Shown: positions 43,016 through 55,700 of the stretch, one piece after another
Layout: every line of letters starts with the position of its first letter
Numbering within the stretch: the stretch's first letter is position 1
Assembly: GCA_015143295.1 (NCBI GenBank)
Contig: CM026565.1
Coordinates: forward strand, 9,422,041 to 9,486,040
Direction: 5' to 3'
Length of the DNA: 64,000 bases
DNA from: Tetracentron sinense
Lineage: Eukaryota; Streptophyta; Magnoliopsida; Trochodendrales; Trochodendraceae
Translations under genes and position numbers: made by a program
The notes under the pieces: model-generated
Told to the model about the DNA's origin: nothing
The model's database searches: none
What the model saw: only the letters and a program-made list of their open reading frames with translations

Positions 43016-45050
43016 AAGATACTTTTTTTTAAAAAAATAAAAAATAAAAACCACTCAGAAGGAGTGCGGGGTTTGGCAGACCCCTACTAGTTTATTAATA
43101 AATAAATAAATGGGGGGGGGGGGGGAACATAAAACCTTACCCCTACAAAAGATGAGAAAAAAGAAAAAGAAACAATATGGGGGGTCATAAAACCTTACCC
43201 CTACACACAAAATTAAAATAAAACTGAGGGGGGGGGGGGGGGGGAAAAAAAACCTTACCCCTATACAACCAACCCAATAAACTAAACCTTTACCTTTCTA
43301 AAATTCCCAATCCCTCTTTTATCCAGCGAAAGCAAAGATTTAATTTTTTCTGGAATATGCCTATAAGAAAGCACACAATTAGAAGTCATCATATCACATC
43401 CAAAATTAGCTAATCCATCAGCCACATAATTTGCTTCTCGATAGACATGCTTTAAAGAGAAGCTATCTCTAAAAAGATTTTTAATCTTCTTATCCCAATA
43501 CCAATTTTTCCAAGAATAAGAAATTTTCCCATTCCACCTCTTGACCAGAATTTTGGAATCGGTTTCAATGTCTAAATTAAAAATACCCAGGGACTTGCAC
43601 AAATTCTAACCATCTAGAAGAGCCCGAGCTTCAGCAGAGTTATTGCTATCAATACCATAGAAAGAATAAAAGCAAGCAACAAAATTGCCATTATGATCTC
43701 TAATAACCCCTCCTCCACTGGAGATACCAGGATTCCCCCTTGAAGCACCGTCAACATTTAACTTCATTCTTCCCCTAGGAGGATAAATCCACTTAACAAA
43801 TAACAAGCGAGAATGAGAGGGAATAGATTGCCTAATGCCAAAAAATAGGAGACAAGTCCAAATTTTCCTGAGGATAATAAGATGCAATGTTCAAAATCCA
43901 CCTCTTGATGCTACCCAATAAAGAAGTAATAGTTCGACTTTTAGAGTTGTATTTTCTACTACACCTCTAGATCCAAATTTCCCAGACAATCAAAGACGGA
44001 AAAAGATAAAGAAGATCATTTTTCCTGTGTGAAGCCACCCTGTACCATCTTTTAAGACTGCATTTAATATTATCTTGAGAATGAAATGGAATATAACAAC
44101 AAGCCGAAAAAAATCTCCATAAAGGAATGGCAATTTCACTACAACTTAGCAGATGAGATATATCTTCCATTCTAGAATTTTTGCAGCAACAACATTTACT
44201 CACCATAGGAATACCCAAACTTTGAATAGCTAAATCAGTTGGGATAGCATTATGAAATATTTTCCAGCAGAAAACTTGAATTTTAGAAGGAATAATGCGA
44301 TTCTAAACAGCAAAAGCCCAATGTCGGTTTTGATTTTTAAGCCTTAAACAATTCCAGGCCGAATTAACAGAGAAAGATCCATAACTGGACATTTTCCATA
44401 TAAAAACATCTTGATCTTCAGATGTAAAATAACCTTTAGCTTTAATATTCTCAATAATGTTAGTAAGAAGAAATTGACTCACCTGGGTAAAATCCCAATC
44501 ACCATCTGAATTAAGAATATCACTAATTTTTGGGCTATTTGGCAGAGGAGCAAGATCCAAATAAATAAGAGCTTGGTCATCACACCACCTATCAAACCAA
44601 AAATTTACCTTAGATCCACTTCCAATAAGAATTGCAGAATTTGAGAGCATGAACTGAAAGACCTCACAAATAACTAGCCAAAGTTTTGAGGATCCCCTAA
44701 TAGGGATAGCATTCTACACGTGATCCACTCTGTATTTAGCTTTAAAAAACTAGGACCATAGACTATCATAATAGTAAATTTTCCAGGCTTGTTTAATTCG
44801 AAAAGCAGTATTGAATTCAGCCATTTTACGAATGCTTAGACCCCCCTCTGAACAGAGTAAAGAACATTTCTCCCAACTCACCCAGTGACGCCTTTTAGAA
44901 GTATCTGAATCATTCCAGAAGAAATTAGTCATAGCTCTATCAATCGATTTACCAATGCTAGCAGGGATATGTACTAGATCAAGGTTTCTTTCCCTTTCCA
45001 AGGATATGACATTAACCACTAAGGGGACTCCCAAATACATAAATCTTAGA
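43016..45050 (-). mobile_element. 5'-truncated plant L1-type LINE with RNase H (broken)
   Basis: Decayed minus-strand pieces in order. RT C-terminal part: YLGVPLV and RRHWVSWEKCSLLCSEGGLSIRKM (44750-45040). Zinc-binding reverse-transcriptase domain with Cys residues: CCCCKNSRMEDISHLLSCS (43967-44650). C-terminal RNase H: LNVDGASRGNPGISSGGGVIRD, then NNSAEARALLDG and YREANYVADGLANFG (43282-43887). These are typical of plant L1 elements carrying RNase H. The frame is broken at several points. The 3' end has a short A tract on the minus strand (plus 43022-43029). Endonuclease and most of RT are absent, consistent with 5' truncation. I could not find a clear target duplication. Confidence 0.85.
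43107..43265. repeat. Homopolymer G runs in a short duplicated unit, LINE 3' region
   Basis: G14 at 43112-43125 and G17 at 43228-43244 are each followed by an AAAACCTTACCCCTA block. A third, shorter copy (GGGGGG, about 43180) lies between them. On the LINE sense strand these are C runs. Exact run lengths are the positions most prone to sequencing error. Confidence 0.8.
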
Positions 45051-45054
45051 AGTC

Positions 45055-46016
45055 AAACCTAGTTAGATCGAGATTTACTAATTTTTTACATTTTGGTGCT
45101 CCTTGTTCCATTTTATCTGACCCAATATTCTTCTTTTATTTTTAGTCAAATAGCTCCAAACATTGTAAGATTTCTATTGATGTTCTTTATCTGAACATAT
45201 CTTTTCATGCAATGATGCCTTTCACACTATCCAGGTAGGTAGTCCTGACTATTGGCAGTAGGGGCTTTCACTCTAGTGATCGAGATAGATACCTACTGTC
45301 CACCTAGGTAGCCATTTCATACTGTTTGCATCCAATAGTGACTTTCACACTATCCCAGTAGGTAGTCCTTTTCATTGCAACAATTTTTGCTCATGGAGGA
45401 TACACAAAATGGGGATGACTAACAAAATGGTCATTCTAGATTGGTCATCCAAGGTCACACTATTGGGATAAGTCAAACACCTACAGATTGGAAAATAGAC
45501 CTCTCAACAGAATCAGTCAGAGTGCATGTGAAATTTGTAAAGCATGCACACATGAATAAGTCTTTAACTGTTCAAGATAAAATTGGTCTAATTTTTAGCC
45601 TAACCAAGAGACTATGAAGGTGATATATCTTCAATCAGCAACAAACTCATGTTCAACCCTGGACAAGAAGAAATAAAGATCACACAAGGAATACAAATCA
45701 TGCAAGTCAAATAAGGGCAACATGACAAAAATCTTTTTGGATTTTATAGTTTTTCAATGTTCTTGGATTTTTCAAAATAAAGAAAACAGAAAAAACATAT
45801 CAAAGCAAATAAAGACTAGTAAAAAGAAAGACTACTAGTATACACAGATAGCATAGCACTAGGACAAGATATATCACTAACAGCTCACCCTAGGCTATGA
45901 TAGGCACGGGCTAAGTGAAGCCCTTTAGGTCTTCCTTTCTCACTCAAACGGTTTTAGAAGTTTGATTGACCCTTTGGTCTCTAAACATTTCAGTTGAGAT
46001 AAGTATGACCTTTTGC
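45055..46016 (-). other. Copia-B internal non-coding region
   Basis: No open frame is recognisable. The stretch 45210-45380 has repeated blocks CTTTCACACTATCC, AGGTAGGTAGTCC and CACTCTAGTG that mirror the post-pol region of Copia-C (30780-30980). Remaining sequence is AT-rich and unassigned. It leads into the S5 target CTCAT. Confidence 0.55.
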
Positions 46017-46021
46017 CTCAT

Positions 46022-48619
46022 TGTAGCACCCCAGACTTTTTCATCCTTAATGAATACCACCTTCATAGCTAATTGGCCATTTTTATAGTCTAATTAATAA
46101 ATAAGGGAGAAATCGGAAATTCCAAAATGTCAGAAATGTTCGTTTTCGAAAGACGGATCCAACGCAAGTTGAATCGTCGAAATCCGACAAGCGAGTCAAA
46201 AGATATGGTCAAAACAGTCCAGACATACAGAAGACCGATCGCTCGGTCCAGTCAGCGATCGATCGGTCCATAACCGATCGATCGGTAGCTATCGCACGGT
46301 CAGAAATTTTGTATGGGGAAATTTTCCAGAGAGTGAGTTTTTGACCGGTCGATCGGTCATAAACACCGATCGCTCGGTAGGCAACCGATCGATCAGTCAT
46401 GAACACCGATCGCTCGGTCTTCGCGTTTTTGCAGAAATTTCAGTAAGGGCGTTTTCGTCTTTTGGGTGTTAAACCCTTACCCATAAGGGTTTGCTCGACC
46501 CTTTGAGCCCTCATTCACAACCCTTAGACATTTTGAGAGCTAGAGAGTGAGAAGAAGAGGGTTTTGACCTAGGGTTTCCATTGAGGAAGAAATCAAAGGG
46601 GTGGACCATCCTTGGTCGTCCTCAAACTTGGATTTGCTTCAAGTTCAAGGCTCAAGCTCGTGTGGGAGCCACTCTCCAAGCTAGGGCAGCCATCTCACGT
46701 ACGTTTGGAAAGGGGTTTCTTCCCCCAACTCAAGCTTCTTTCAAGCAAAGGCTTCATCTTTCAAGTTGGAGCTTCAATCAAGGTCCCTACCAAGGATCAA
46801 GCCTTGATTCAAGGTTAGTACACCCTACTAACTTCCCTTAGCAATAATCTAGATTTTCTATTGTGAAATGTGACTCTTGATAGTATGTTTTCTTCCTTAT
46901 AAAATGTATCATCTTCACTAAATATAAACAAGATAAGAAAAAGGTATGGATGTGTGGATGGGATGTCGATTGAGGCGATTGGATGCCGTATGGATGTTGT
47001 GTGATGTGTAAAAAGGAAAATGGACAATGGGCACTTTACAAATAACGAATGTACCTTGATGTCTTGATGAAAAATACGCACTAAATAAGGGAAATGGAAG
47101 GACTAAGAAATGTGGCCCACCGGGTGTTTGATAAAATGACTAAACAAGGGATAAATGGACTTAATGAAGAAAATGGAAATAGAAATTGTGTAAATGTTCT
47201 TAGAAATGATAAATTGCTCAAATGTGCTATATGTTGCCTAAATTTTCATACCACTATGTTAAGGATTGAAATGCCATAGTCATGTGATCCGCCCATTCAA
47301 GTATGTCATCATGATTACCACTATTGACAAGCACACAAGCACGCATGCATGCATGAAACCGGGTTTTCCAAGATTGTATTTGTATATGATGAATCAAGAA
47401 CATGACAAGGAGGTTGGTAGCCCAAGGAAGGGTGCTAGCCTCTGGCTCACAAGAGAAACGGAACAAGAACATGACAAGGAGGTTGGTAGCCCAAGGAAGG
47501 GTGCTAGCCTCTGGCTCACAAGAGAAACGGAATAAGAACATGACAAGGAGGTTGGTAGCCCAAGGAAGGGTGCTAGCCTCTGGCTCACAAGAGAAACGGA
47601 ACAAGAACATGACAAGGAGGTTGGTAGCCCAAGGAAGGGTGCTAGCCTCTGGCTCACAAGAGAAACGGAACAAGAACATGACAAGGAGGTTGGTAGCGCT
47701 AGCCTCTGGCTCACAAGAGAAACGGAACAAGAACATGACAAGGAGGTTGGTAGCCCAAGGAAGGGTGCTAGCCTCTGGCTCACAAGAGAAACGGAACAAG
47801 AACATGACAAGGAGGTTGGTAGCCCAAGGAAGGGTGCTAGCCTCTGGCTCACAAGAGAAATGGAACAAGAACATGACAAGGAGGTTGGTAGCCCAAGGAA
47901 GGGTGCTAGCCTCTGGCTCACAAGTATACAAGTCAAGAACAAATCAAGACATGAAATACAAGACAAGACACGATACACATACATGACTTGACCGAGACAC
48001 GAAAAAGGTTTCCGAGACATGAGTTTTACCGAGGTTTTTGCATTCATATACGTATGTCAAGATATGGCTATGTATCTTATGCTTTCACTATTGCTTTAAA
48101 TTAATATCTTGTATTGCTCACTGTTGTTATGCGTTCGTTATTGTTATGGTTAGCTAGTAGTTTGTACTCGCTGAGTATTTCATGCTCAGCCGTACTTTTA
48201 TGTCGGCAGGTACCGTGGATGTCCTCGACCCCGAGCCTTGGGTCGAGGAGGAGTATGTAGAGGAGAGGGAGCCACCTATCCCATGGCAGTCTCAAGAGGA
48301 TGGGGACTTGGATGTGTGGCCATACCTCGACTACTGTTGAGAGGAGAGTGTTAGAGAGTTCCTTTTTGTATTTTGATAGGTGGGCATGTCCACCTTTACT
48401 TTGATTGTATTTGGTATATGTTAACTTGGAATACTATTTGGAGTTATAGAAGAAAAGAAAAGTTGGCTTATGCTTCCGCACTTATGTTTAGTTTCTGTGC
48501 TCTGATTATCATTGTACTATATTATGTTTAGCCTCTTGCATTACAGGATGGTTTGACAGGTACACGTAGTCACCTCTAAAGTATCCCTTAACTCCTAGGG
48601 GGTATTTTGGGGCGTGACA
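46022..48619 (+). repeat. Solo LTR S5 in Copia-B, TSD CTCAT
   Basis: The 2598-bp segment runs TGTAGCACCCC to GGGGCGTGACA, flanked by CTCAT at 46017-46021 and 48620-48624. It is nearly identical to S4 in the opposite orientation, 11.3 kb away. It carries a CCGATCGATCGGT cluster (46230-46425), the 69-bp array (47396-47930) and the hairpin (48164-48195). Confidence 0.93.
47396..47930. repeat. 69-bp tandem repeat in S5, about 8 copies
   Basis: Units carry AAGGAGGTTGGTAGCCC and GGTGCTAGCCTCTGGCTCAC. One copy near 47690 lacks about 15 bp. S4 has about six. The long open frames on both strands are consequences of a stop-free 23-codon unit. Confidence 0.93.
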
Positions 48620-48629
48620 CTCATCCTCC

Positions 48630-50426
48630 TGTTCCTCCTTTTCCAGGATTGAGTCCTAGAATTATGGCGGGCATTATGGTTCTCTCTGTTACCTCCTCTA
48701 TATCTAGCATGAGGAGTGTTATGACCATGCCACTATCTAGAGTTGTGAGCAATTTTCATCACATCTTCACACAAACTCCTAGACTTCTCCTCTAGGACCT
48801 TAACTCTCCTTTGAAGATTCCTATTGAAGTTGTTGTGGTTTTCAAAACCATGATTGGGCATTCTTCAAAGTTTAGGACATTGAGGCTTAATATGACCCTT
48901 CACTCCACATTCATGACATGTAGGAATGAATTTCTGAGTAGAAAGGTCTTTCCCTTTAACAGGGGGTGCCTTTTAGCACCAGACTCAGTGTTCGAGGTGG
49001 ATTGAGTTCCATTCTCATCTCCACATCTCTGATTTTGCTCAAGATCAGCCAACTTAATTTCAAGACTTGTCTTTTCATCAAGACAAACATGCAAATCAGA
49101 TTCAAGAAGCTGAGTCTTGGCAAGGAGGGAAGCTTTCTCTTCCTCAAGCTGTGACACAAGAGCTCTTAACCCTGAAGCCACTTGGTCTAAGGCATCTTTT
49201 TTTATTTCAATAGGTTTGATCTTGTTGGACATTGAAAACTGAACCTTTTTCAGCTTTAGGCATTCCTGGAATATTTCATCATAGGCTACCTCGAGGTCTT
49301 CCTCAGAATCTGAGTCATTCTGACTCTCATCATCCTCTTCACCATCACTACAGTGTTGGTTGCTCACAGCATTTGAAGAAGATTCCTCAATCCCAGATAA
49401 AGATGTAATGAAGGCCACATAACATCTAGTCTCCTCATAGGAAGAACTATCTAATTCCTCAAATTCGGAGTCACTGTCATCCCTTGCCTTGCCCTTAAAT
49501 CTTTTTCTTATTAGAGCATTCAACGGCAATATGGCCATAGCCTTGGCATTCATAGCATTGAAGACCTTGAGATTTCTTGTCTACACTTTTAAAATGTTTC
49601 TTGTTTTCAAAATGCTTGGACTTGGGTTTTTTAAGAGATTTTTGTCAGTTCGGATTAAATCTCTTATTCAGTTTCAAAAAATTTCTGAATTTCTTTGTAA
49701 ATAAACTAACTCTTCTTCTTCATCTTTAGAGTCACTATCTGAACCATCTATCGATTTCTTGATGGATTTCAAGGCAATAGATTTTGGTTTCTTAAATGGG
49801 TTCAGATTTAACTCATAGGTTTAGAGTGAACCAACCTACTCTTCAATTTTGAGAGCATCAACATTTTTGTTCTCTTCGATGGCGGTAACCTTCGATCGAA
49901 ATCTCTCAGGTAGAGATCTCAAAATTTTGGACTTAGGAATTCTTTCCCCTAGATTGAAACTAGAATTGACAATATCACTCAGATTAACATAAAAATTGTC
50001 AAAAGTTTCATTGTCATCCATTATCAATTTTTCAAACTTAGAGGTAAGCATTTGAAGTTTTGAGATCTTGACAGTTGTAATCCCCTCATGGGTGATTTGA
50101 AGAATGTCCCATGCCTCTTTTAAAGTGTCATATTTAGAAATACGTCAAAATTCTTCGAGTGTGACAGTAGCGAAGATTGCATTTAGACCCTTACTGTTCC
50201 ATCTACAACTCTCAAGCTTTACATTGGTCCATTCAGAAGAATGTTTAGGGATGGTCTGGTCATCTATGGTCTTTGTTGGATGGGTCCAACCTTTTCAATA
50301 GAGAACCATACTCTCTCATCTAATGATTTTATAAACGCTCTCATTCGAGATTTCCAATAGGCATAATTATTTCCATCAAATAATGGGGAACAAGAGATGG
50401 ATCCTCCCTCTCTTTGAAGATTCATA
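48630..50426 (-). pseudogene. gag: Copia-B gag with CCHC zinc knuckle (broken)
   Basis: Start MNLQREGG near 50425, close to the primer site. The copia-gag block FDGNNYAYWKSRMRAF is followed by several stops. Then come MLTSKFEKLIMDDNETF and RSLPERFRSKVTAIEE (49836-50051), an acidic region (48900-49553), a frameshift, and a CCHC knuckle (CHECGVKGHIKPQC) near 48880-48920. A basic C-terminal end follows to about 48630. No protease, integrase, RT or RNase H follows. Across S5 the sequence passes straight to non-coding DNA, so Copia-B lacks pol and would need proteins from another element. Confidence 0.85.
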
Positions 50427-50474
50427 TTCACCAAAAATATAGAATGTGATCACTCTAATAAGTTAGTGAACTCA

Positions 50475-50485
50475 CTTTGATACCA
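50475..50485 (-). other. Primer binding site of Copia-B
   Basis: The minus strand reads TGGTATCAAAG shortly downstream of the LTR end, a slightly mutated match to the initiator methionine tRNA 3' end (TGGTATCAGAG). Confidence 0.8.
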
Positions 50486-50503
50486 ATTGAAAAAAAAATT
50501 TGG

Positions 50504-51896
50504 TGAACCTCAAATCTAAAGTTTGAGTTGAGAACTCACAAAGTCAAGGGGCTGGTTAGGATTTTTACGTGGAAACCAAGCAAACCATAACACAAGGATT
50601 TTTATATGGAAACCCTTCGGGGAAAAACCACAGGACCTACTCTAGCCATGACAATCCACTAAGAAAAAGTAAACAAGAACTTACAAGACTCGAACCTGAC
50701 TCCTTCGGACTCGACACTACGATTCTTCAGTTCTTAGTCCTCCACGCCTCAAAAATTCATCACGAAATCTCAAGTCCCATGATTAACCGCAGCCATCCGT
50801 ACTTCTCTTTGTGTCTCAAAAACAGTCCACGACCTTCCGATCGATCTTCGTCAATGACGGCTTCGAATTCCACCGACCAAATCACACATTCACGATCCGT
50901 CTCGGATTGATCTCCTTCGCAAAGGCTCCGGAACACTTCGGCCAAGTTGTTCTATCCAAAATGGGTTGATGGTTTGATAGAAATCAATACCTAGATGGAC
51001 TCCTTCAATGGCAAGTCCAAACAAGCAAGTATGGAGCTTTGGGCTTGCAATCTTTAGGTTGAATGCATGAACAAGAGGGTAGAGAATAACAATTTCCATA
51101 GGTTCTATAACCTCTGGAGAAACTTAAAAATACTCTCCACACACTCCCAATGTTATACTCCACGAACTAGAAGGGTTCACCATATATAGGGAACACAAAT
51201 CCATGGTATAGAAGTTGCTAAAAGGCTTAATAACCAAATAGCAAAGCAAAAAATCGATTTAGAATGATTTTCCAAATCAGGGTTGACCCGGGGGTTACTT
51301 GGGTTGACCCAAATGTGCACTTGAGTTGACCTAAGTAACCTCCAGGGTCGACCCTCACATTTTCAGCATTCTGCCAAAATTCACCATACATTTTTTTGGC
51401 TATTCAGGGTCAACCCTCAACGCCCAAGGTCGACCCTGAGGTGAAAAAAAAAAATTTAACTTCATTTTTAGCACTTAGTCACTTCACAAAAGTTGTATCT
51501 CTTTTCGACATGATCGATTTGATATATTATAGAGCAAAATCTGAGCTACAGTTTGGGAGATATTCCAAAAACAAGCAACCTTGGTTTTTTAAAAAATTTC
51601 AGAATTTTAAACAAGTTTTGCACTGCTTATCTCACCACCTAGGGTCTGTATGGTTAGTCTAGGACATTTACCACCTAAGGCATCATATTAGGATTATTCC
51701 AAGTCAATTCCCACCTATGGTCACATGGTATCTAGGTCACTTACCATCCTAATGAAGGAAATGATCAACCGAGTCTTCAACTGTCTTCAACTTCACTTGT
51801 TTGCGGATGCTTGATGGCAATGACACAAGGTACACACCTAGACTCACTTGTTTTGACACCGGAATATGTCAACATAGAAAAAACATGGACTTTACA
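50504..51896 (-). repeat. 5' LTR of Copia-B
   Basis: Minus-strand sense sequence runs TGTAAAGTCC to GGTTCA, 1393 bp, followed by the primer site and gag start. It matches 1065-2474. Palindromes GGGTCGACCC and variants lie at about 51280-51440 and a TATA box at 51182-51188. The next bases outside (AAGGA) do not match the other outer edge. Confidence 0.88.
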
Positions 51897-52278
51897 AAGG
51901 AAACCTCATAAGAACTCATAAGTGATTATGCCAAACATAGGGTTGGTTTCTCATGCTCATTCGGATCTCATAAGTCTAAGATCTTTTCAGAAGCTCATAA
52001 GGATCTCAAAGCTCATAAGTACTCATAAGTCTCATATGTTCTTTATGCTCATAAGGATCTCACATGCTTATATGACTCATAAGAACTCATACGAACTTAT
52101 AAGCTATTGATTCTCGTAAGACCTCATAAGATTTATATTTTTACATGAAAGCTTATAAGGCGAATTTTTGAAAAATATGCACATTTGATTTATGCTCTAT
52201 GCTTTACGATTTCTATAAAATATATGCATGATCTTATTTATAACATGGTTGGCTAGTGGTTGATACCCGCTAAGTGTT
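51897..52278 (+). repeat. Gypsy-type LTR fragment, ends in the conserved hairpin
   Basis: It has about ten decayed CTCATAAG units (51905-52130), then GGTTGATACCCGCTAAG, the mutated left arm of the LTR hairpin (about 52258-52274). The next LTR starts at 52279. No LTR terminus is visible on the left. Confidence 0.6.
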
Positions 52279-52766
52279 TGTAGAACCCAAGATCACACAG
52301 TCACTGGTCATGTGAATAGGGTAGTGAATAGTGCCTTGCATAGTGTATGTATAGGCCTAAAGCCTTTCACGTGTCCTTGGTTTGAGGAAAGTGAAGTGAG
52401 GGTTTTAGATGGATATTTGGAGTCGCAAAACAAGAGTATGATAATACTCTAAGTTTCTAAGAGCATAGGGTATAGAACACTCGAAGTGTGTATGTTGAAC
52501 TCGGAAACTTAGGTGAATAGTGCGGTGAATGGCGTATTTGGAGGTCAAGGCCTATATGTATTGTCTTAGATATTTCTCATTGGTAATGAGAGTTTAATAA
52601 CACTCTAATTATTTAATGGATGAGTGTGGGTGTTGGGGATCACAAAACACAAAGAAGAGAAAACTGGGTGTCTTAACGTACCCTCCACTTTAAGAAGCCA
52701 TAGTTTTGTCACGCTTATCGGAATCAAGTGATTCATGAATTTTTAGAAAGGTATTGGAACCCTCTT
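52279..52766 (+). repeat. LTR-H, first part
   Basis: It starts TGTAGAACCCAAG and is interrupted by S6 at 52767. The stretch just before S6 (TAGAAAGGTATTGGAACCCTCTT) joins CGAGGTCC at 57774 and matches the Gypsy-1 LTR (inverted, 5460-5500), so LTR-H is a distant relative of that LTR. Confidence 0.7.
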
Positions 52767-55700
52767 TGTCGCGCCCAAAAATACCCCCTAGGAGTTAAGG
52801 GATACTTTAGTTATGACTATACTTAACCTGTCAAACCATCCTGTAATGAACAAGGCGAAACATAATACCGTAATGACAATAATCAGAGTGTGGAAGCTTA
52901 TCATGAGTGCAGAAGCGTAAACCAAAATTTTCTTTTCTATAAACCATCTTAGTATTCCAAGTTTATACATAAAACATAAACAGTAGAGGTGGACATGCCC
53001 ACCTATAAAAATACAAAAGAATTGTCAAACCCACTATGCTCAACAATAATCTAAATACGGCCACACGTCGTAATCTCTATCCTCCTGCAACTGCATCGGG
53101 ATAGGTGGCTCTCTCTCCTCTACAAACTCCTCCTCAACCCAAGGCTCAGGGTTGAGGGCATCCTCGGTACCTGCCGATATAAAAGTACAGTTGAGTATGA
53201 AACACTCAGTGAGTACAAGCTACTAGCTAACCACAGCAATAACAATCACACAAAGGCAACAGGATATAATTCCTCACATCAATTTAAACAATAATAGCAA
53301 CATATGACATTCATAGTATTGAAAGTAAAGCAATGTAACAATCTTGACATGCTTGGATGAATGCAAAAACTCTGGTAAAACTCTTACTTTGAAAGTCATG
53401 TTTTATTCTTGAAAATAGCCTTTCGTGTTTCTTTCAAAACGTGTGTGTCATGTTTGAAAACTTGTTCTTGTCTTGGTTTCGTTCGTAAGAATAACGCATG
53501 CTAGTCTTGTCTTGCTTGGAATCACTTGTCTTGCTCGTTCTTGTCATATTCTTGACATGTTCTTGACTTGACTTGCTTGTATACTTGTGAGCAGGAGGTT
53601 AGTGCCCTTGAAGCGACTTGTGAGCCAAGAACGTAAGTTCCCTTCAATGAAATATATCTCTACTATTATAATGACAGAAGCGGGGTTAAAAATTTGGTTG
53701 ATTTTTTCAACTATTACTCATAAGTCCCAATTTTATAGTATCATATTAAAACATGAAAATAGTTAGTAAGGGTTATTAAAGTAATTACACTCATAAATAA
53801 CTAAAACCCCTTTTAGGGGTATGATTCCCTCACCTATAGTCCTCTTTTTTCTCTCACGTTTTCCCTCTCTCTCTCTCCCTTGAAAACACACTTTACTGTG
53901 TTTTGAACTGCCGGACTTCATATTATTTCGCCTCTCTCTCTCTCTCTCTCTCTTAATTTTTCAACGATTTGGAATCTCTCTATTACCATTAACCTATAGT
54001 TTCTCGAAATTGAATTTTCTCTGTAAGAGAATCTCTCTGTTCATTAACACCAAAAGGGGTTAAGAATCCCATCTCATGAATATATTCACTAATAGGGCAT
54101 TTGCACCCAGACAACAATTTGACTTATAAAGTTTTCATCTGTCCAGGTTGAATTCTGGCCCAAAAACTGCTCAGTGTGCACGGCCTCTGAGCACTTCAAC
54201 TTCAAGATCCATTTCCGTGGGGTCCCTATTTGTGGATTTCCTTTCGAAAACACCCCTTTTTCAAGATCAAATCATGGTTCTTAGAAACAAATATTCCTAA
54301 GGGTTAAATTTTTTTTAACTAGGTTAGTTTTTTTTAAACAATTAAGGTTAGACTATTGAACCTAAGAGTTGATTAATCTTAACCACTGTTAATAGGAGTT
54401 AAAAAGGAGATGCGTTAACCTGTGGGTGCGATTAAACTCTCCCCCAGTTTAATCACAATTAGCTGTGATTGGATCTCCCTTTTTTCGTTTCCTATTCCTT
54501 TAGCAATTAGATTCACTTTTGATATTATTCATGATTAACTGTCTCACTCCAACCTATATTTAGGGGGGAAATGCCCTTTCTTTGGTATGAAAATCACAAC
54601 TATCACTGAATTTCTTCCTACCCTGTTTGCCTTCTTCAAACAACCAAGGTTAGAGTGTCTCTTCATCTTCTTTAGGAAAATCTGGCCATCCCATATGAGG
54701 AGGTATTATGGTAACGTGCTTTTCAACCAACATGCTATTTTTATTTTTTTTTGAGTTGTGCTAACCCCAGGCGCAATAACTCATATCTTTTCCACAGCAA
54801 GCGTGGTGTAACAGTGTGTTCTTGCCCCCCCTGTTTTACTGATTATAAAAATAAAATTAAGGAGATGTGTGGCTCTTGGTGCCCCCAACTTGCCTCTTTG
54901 GAAGATTGAGACTGGGATTAGCATTTCTGTTTTTTTTTTTTGTCTTTTCTTTTTTAGATGTGATTCCATTTTAATAGCCCTTTTAAATGTGATTAAGTTT
55001 AACAAAATTAAGGTTTATAATTATTTTTTTAAAAAAAAAAAAACCAAAGTTGGATGGATGAACCCTAGGGGTGAGCACCAATGAGGACCGACATTTGGCT
55101 GAATGTGTGGTCCGCTATCTATTTTCCTCTTTTTTTTTTCGTTATCGTTGGTTTCATTTTTCAGTAGTAGTCCTCTCCGTGGATGAGGAGTAGTATTCCT
55201 CACCCTCACATAATCCTTTTAACTACTCTTAAACTATGGTTAATAAGTTTTAACTCTTATAGTTAAAATTTTCTAATTTTATTTATTTATTTTAAAACCA
55301 AGGTTATATGCTTTAACCTTGATCTTAACCACTATTAATAAGTTTTAGTTCCTATAATTATATTTTTTTTTAAAAAAATTTCTTCAATAAATCAAGGTTA
55401 TATGCTTCAACCTTATGGGTTAGTAAATCATACCCACATTAATGAGAGTTAAAAGGGGACATGTGCTAAGCAAAGGAGAGATGAGAATTGAGATGAATCC
55501 CTTCTACTGAATTCCCTATATTTATTTCAGTTCTTATTTTAACCACCTTTATTTATTTAAATATTAATGATTTTATAATTTGCTAGCACTACAGGGAAAA
55601 ATTCATATTGCCAAGTTTATTTTTTCACAAAAGAAAAGTTGAGAAGATAATAAAGTTTCTGAACCACCGTTCAAATGTGCACGACCATCATATATTGGCT

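Noticed and set aside
43000..45100. Target-site duplication for the LINE
   Set aside because: Flanks near 43010 and 45050 were compared by eye and no match of useful length was found.
47254..48047. Open frames of 194-225 residues with 23-residue repeats on both strands
   Set aside because: They come from a stop-free 69-bp tandem unit inside a solo LTR; S4 shows the same in inverted form.
1060..51901. Target-site duplication for Copia-B
   Set aside because: CCTCA at the left edge does not match AAGGA at the right edge, so none is claimed.
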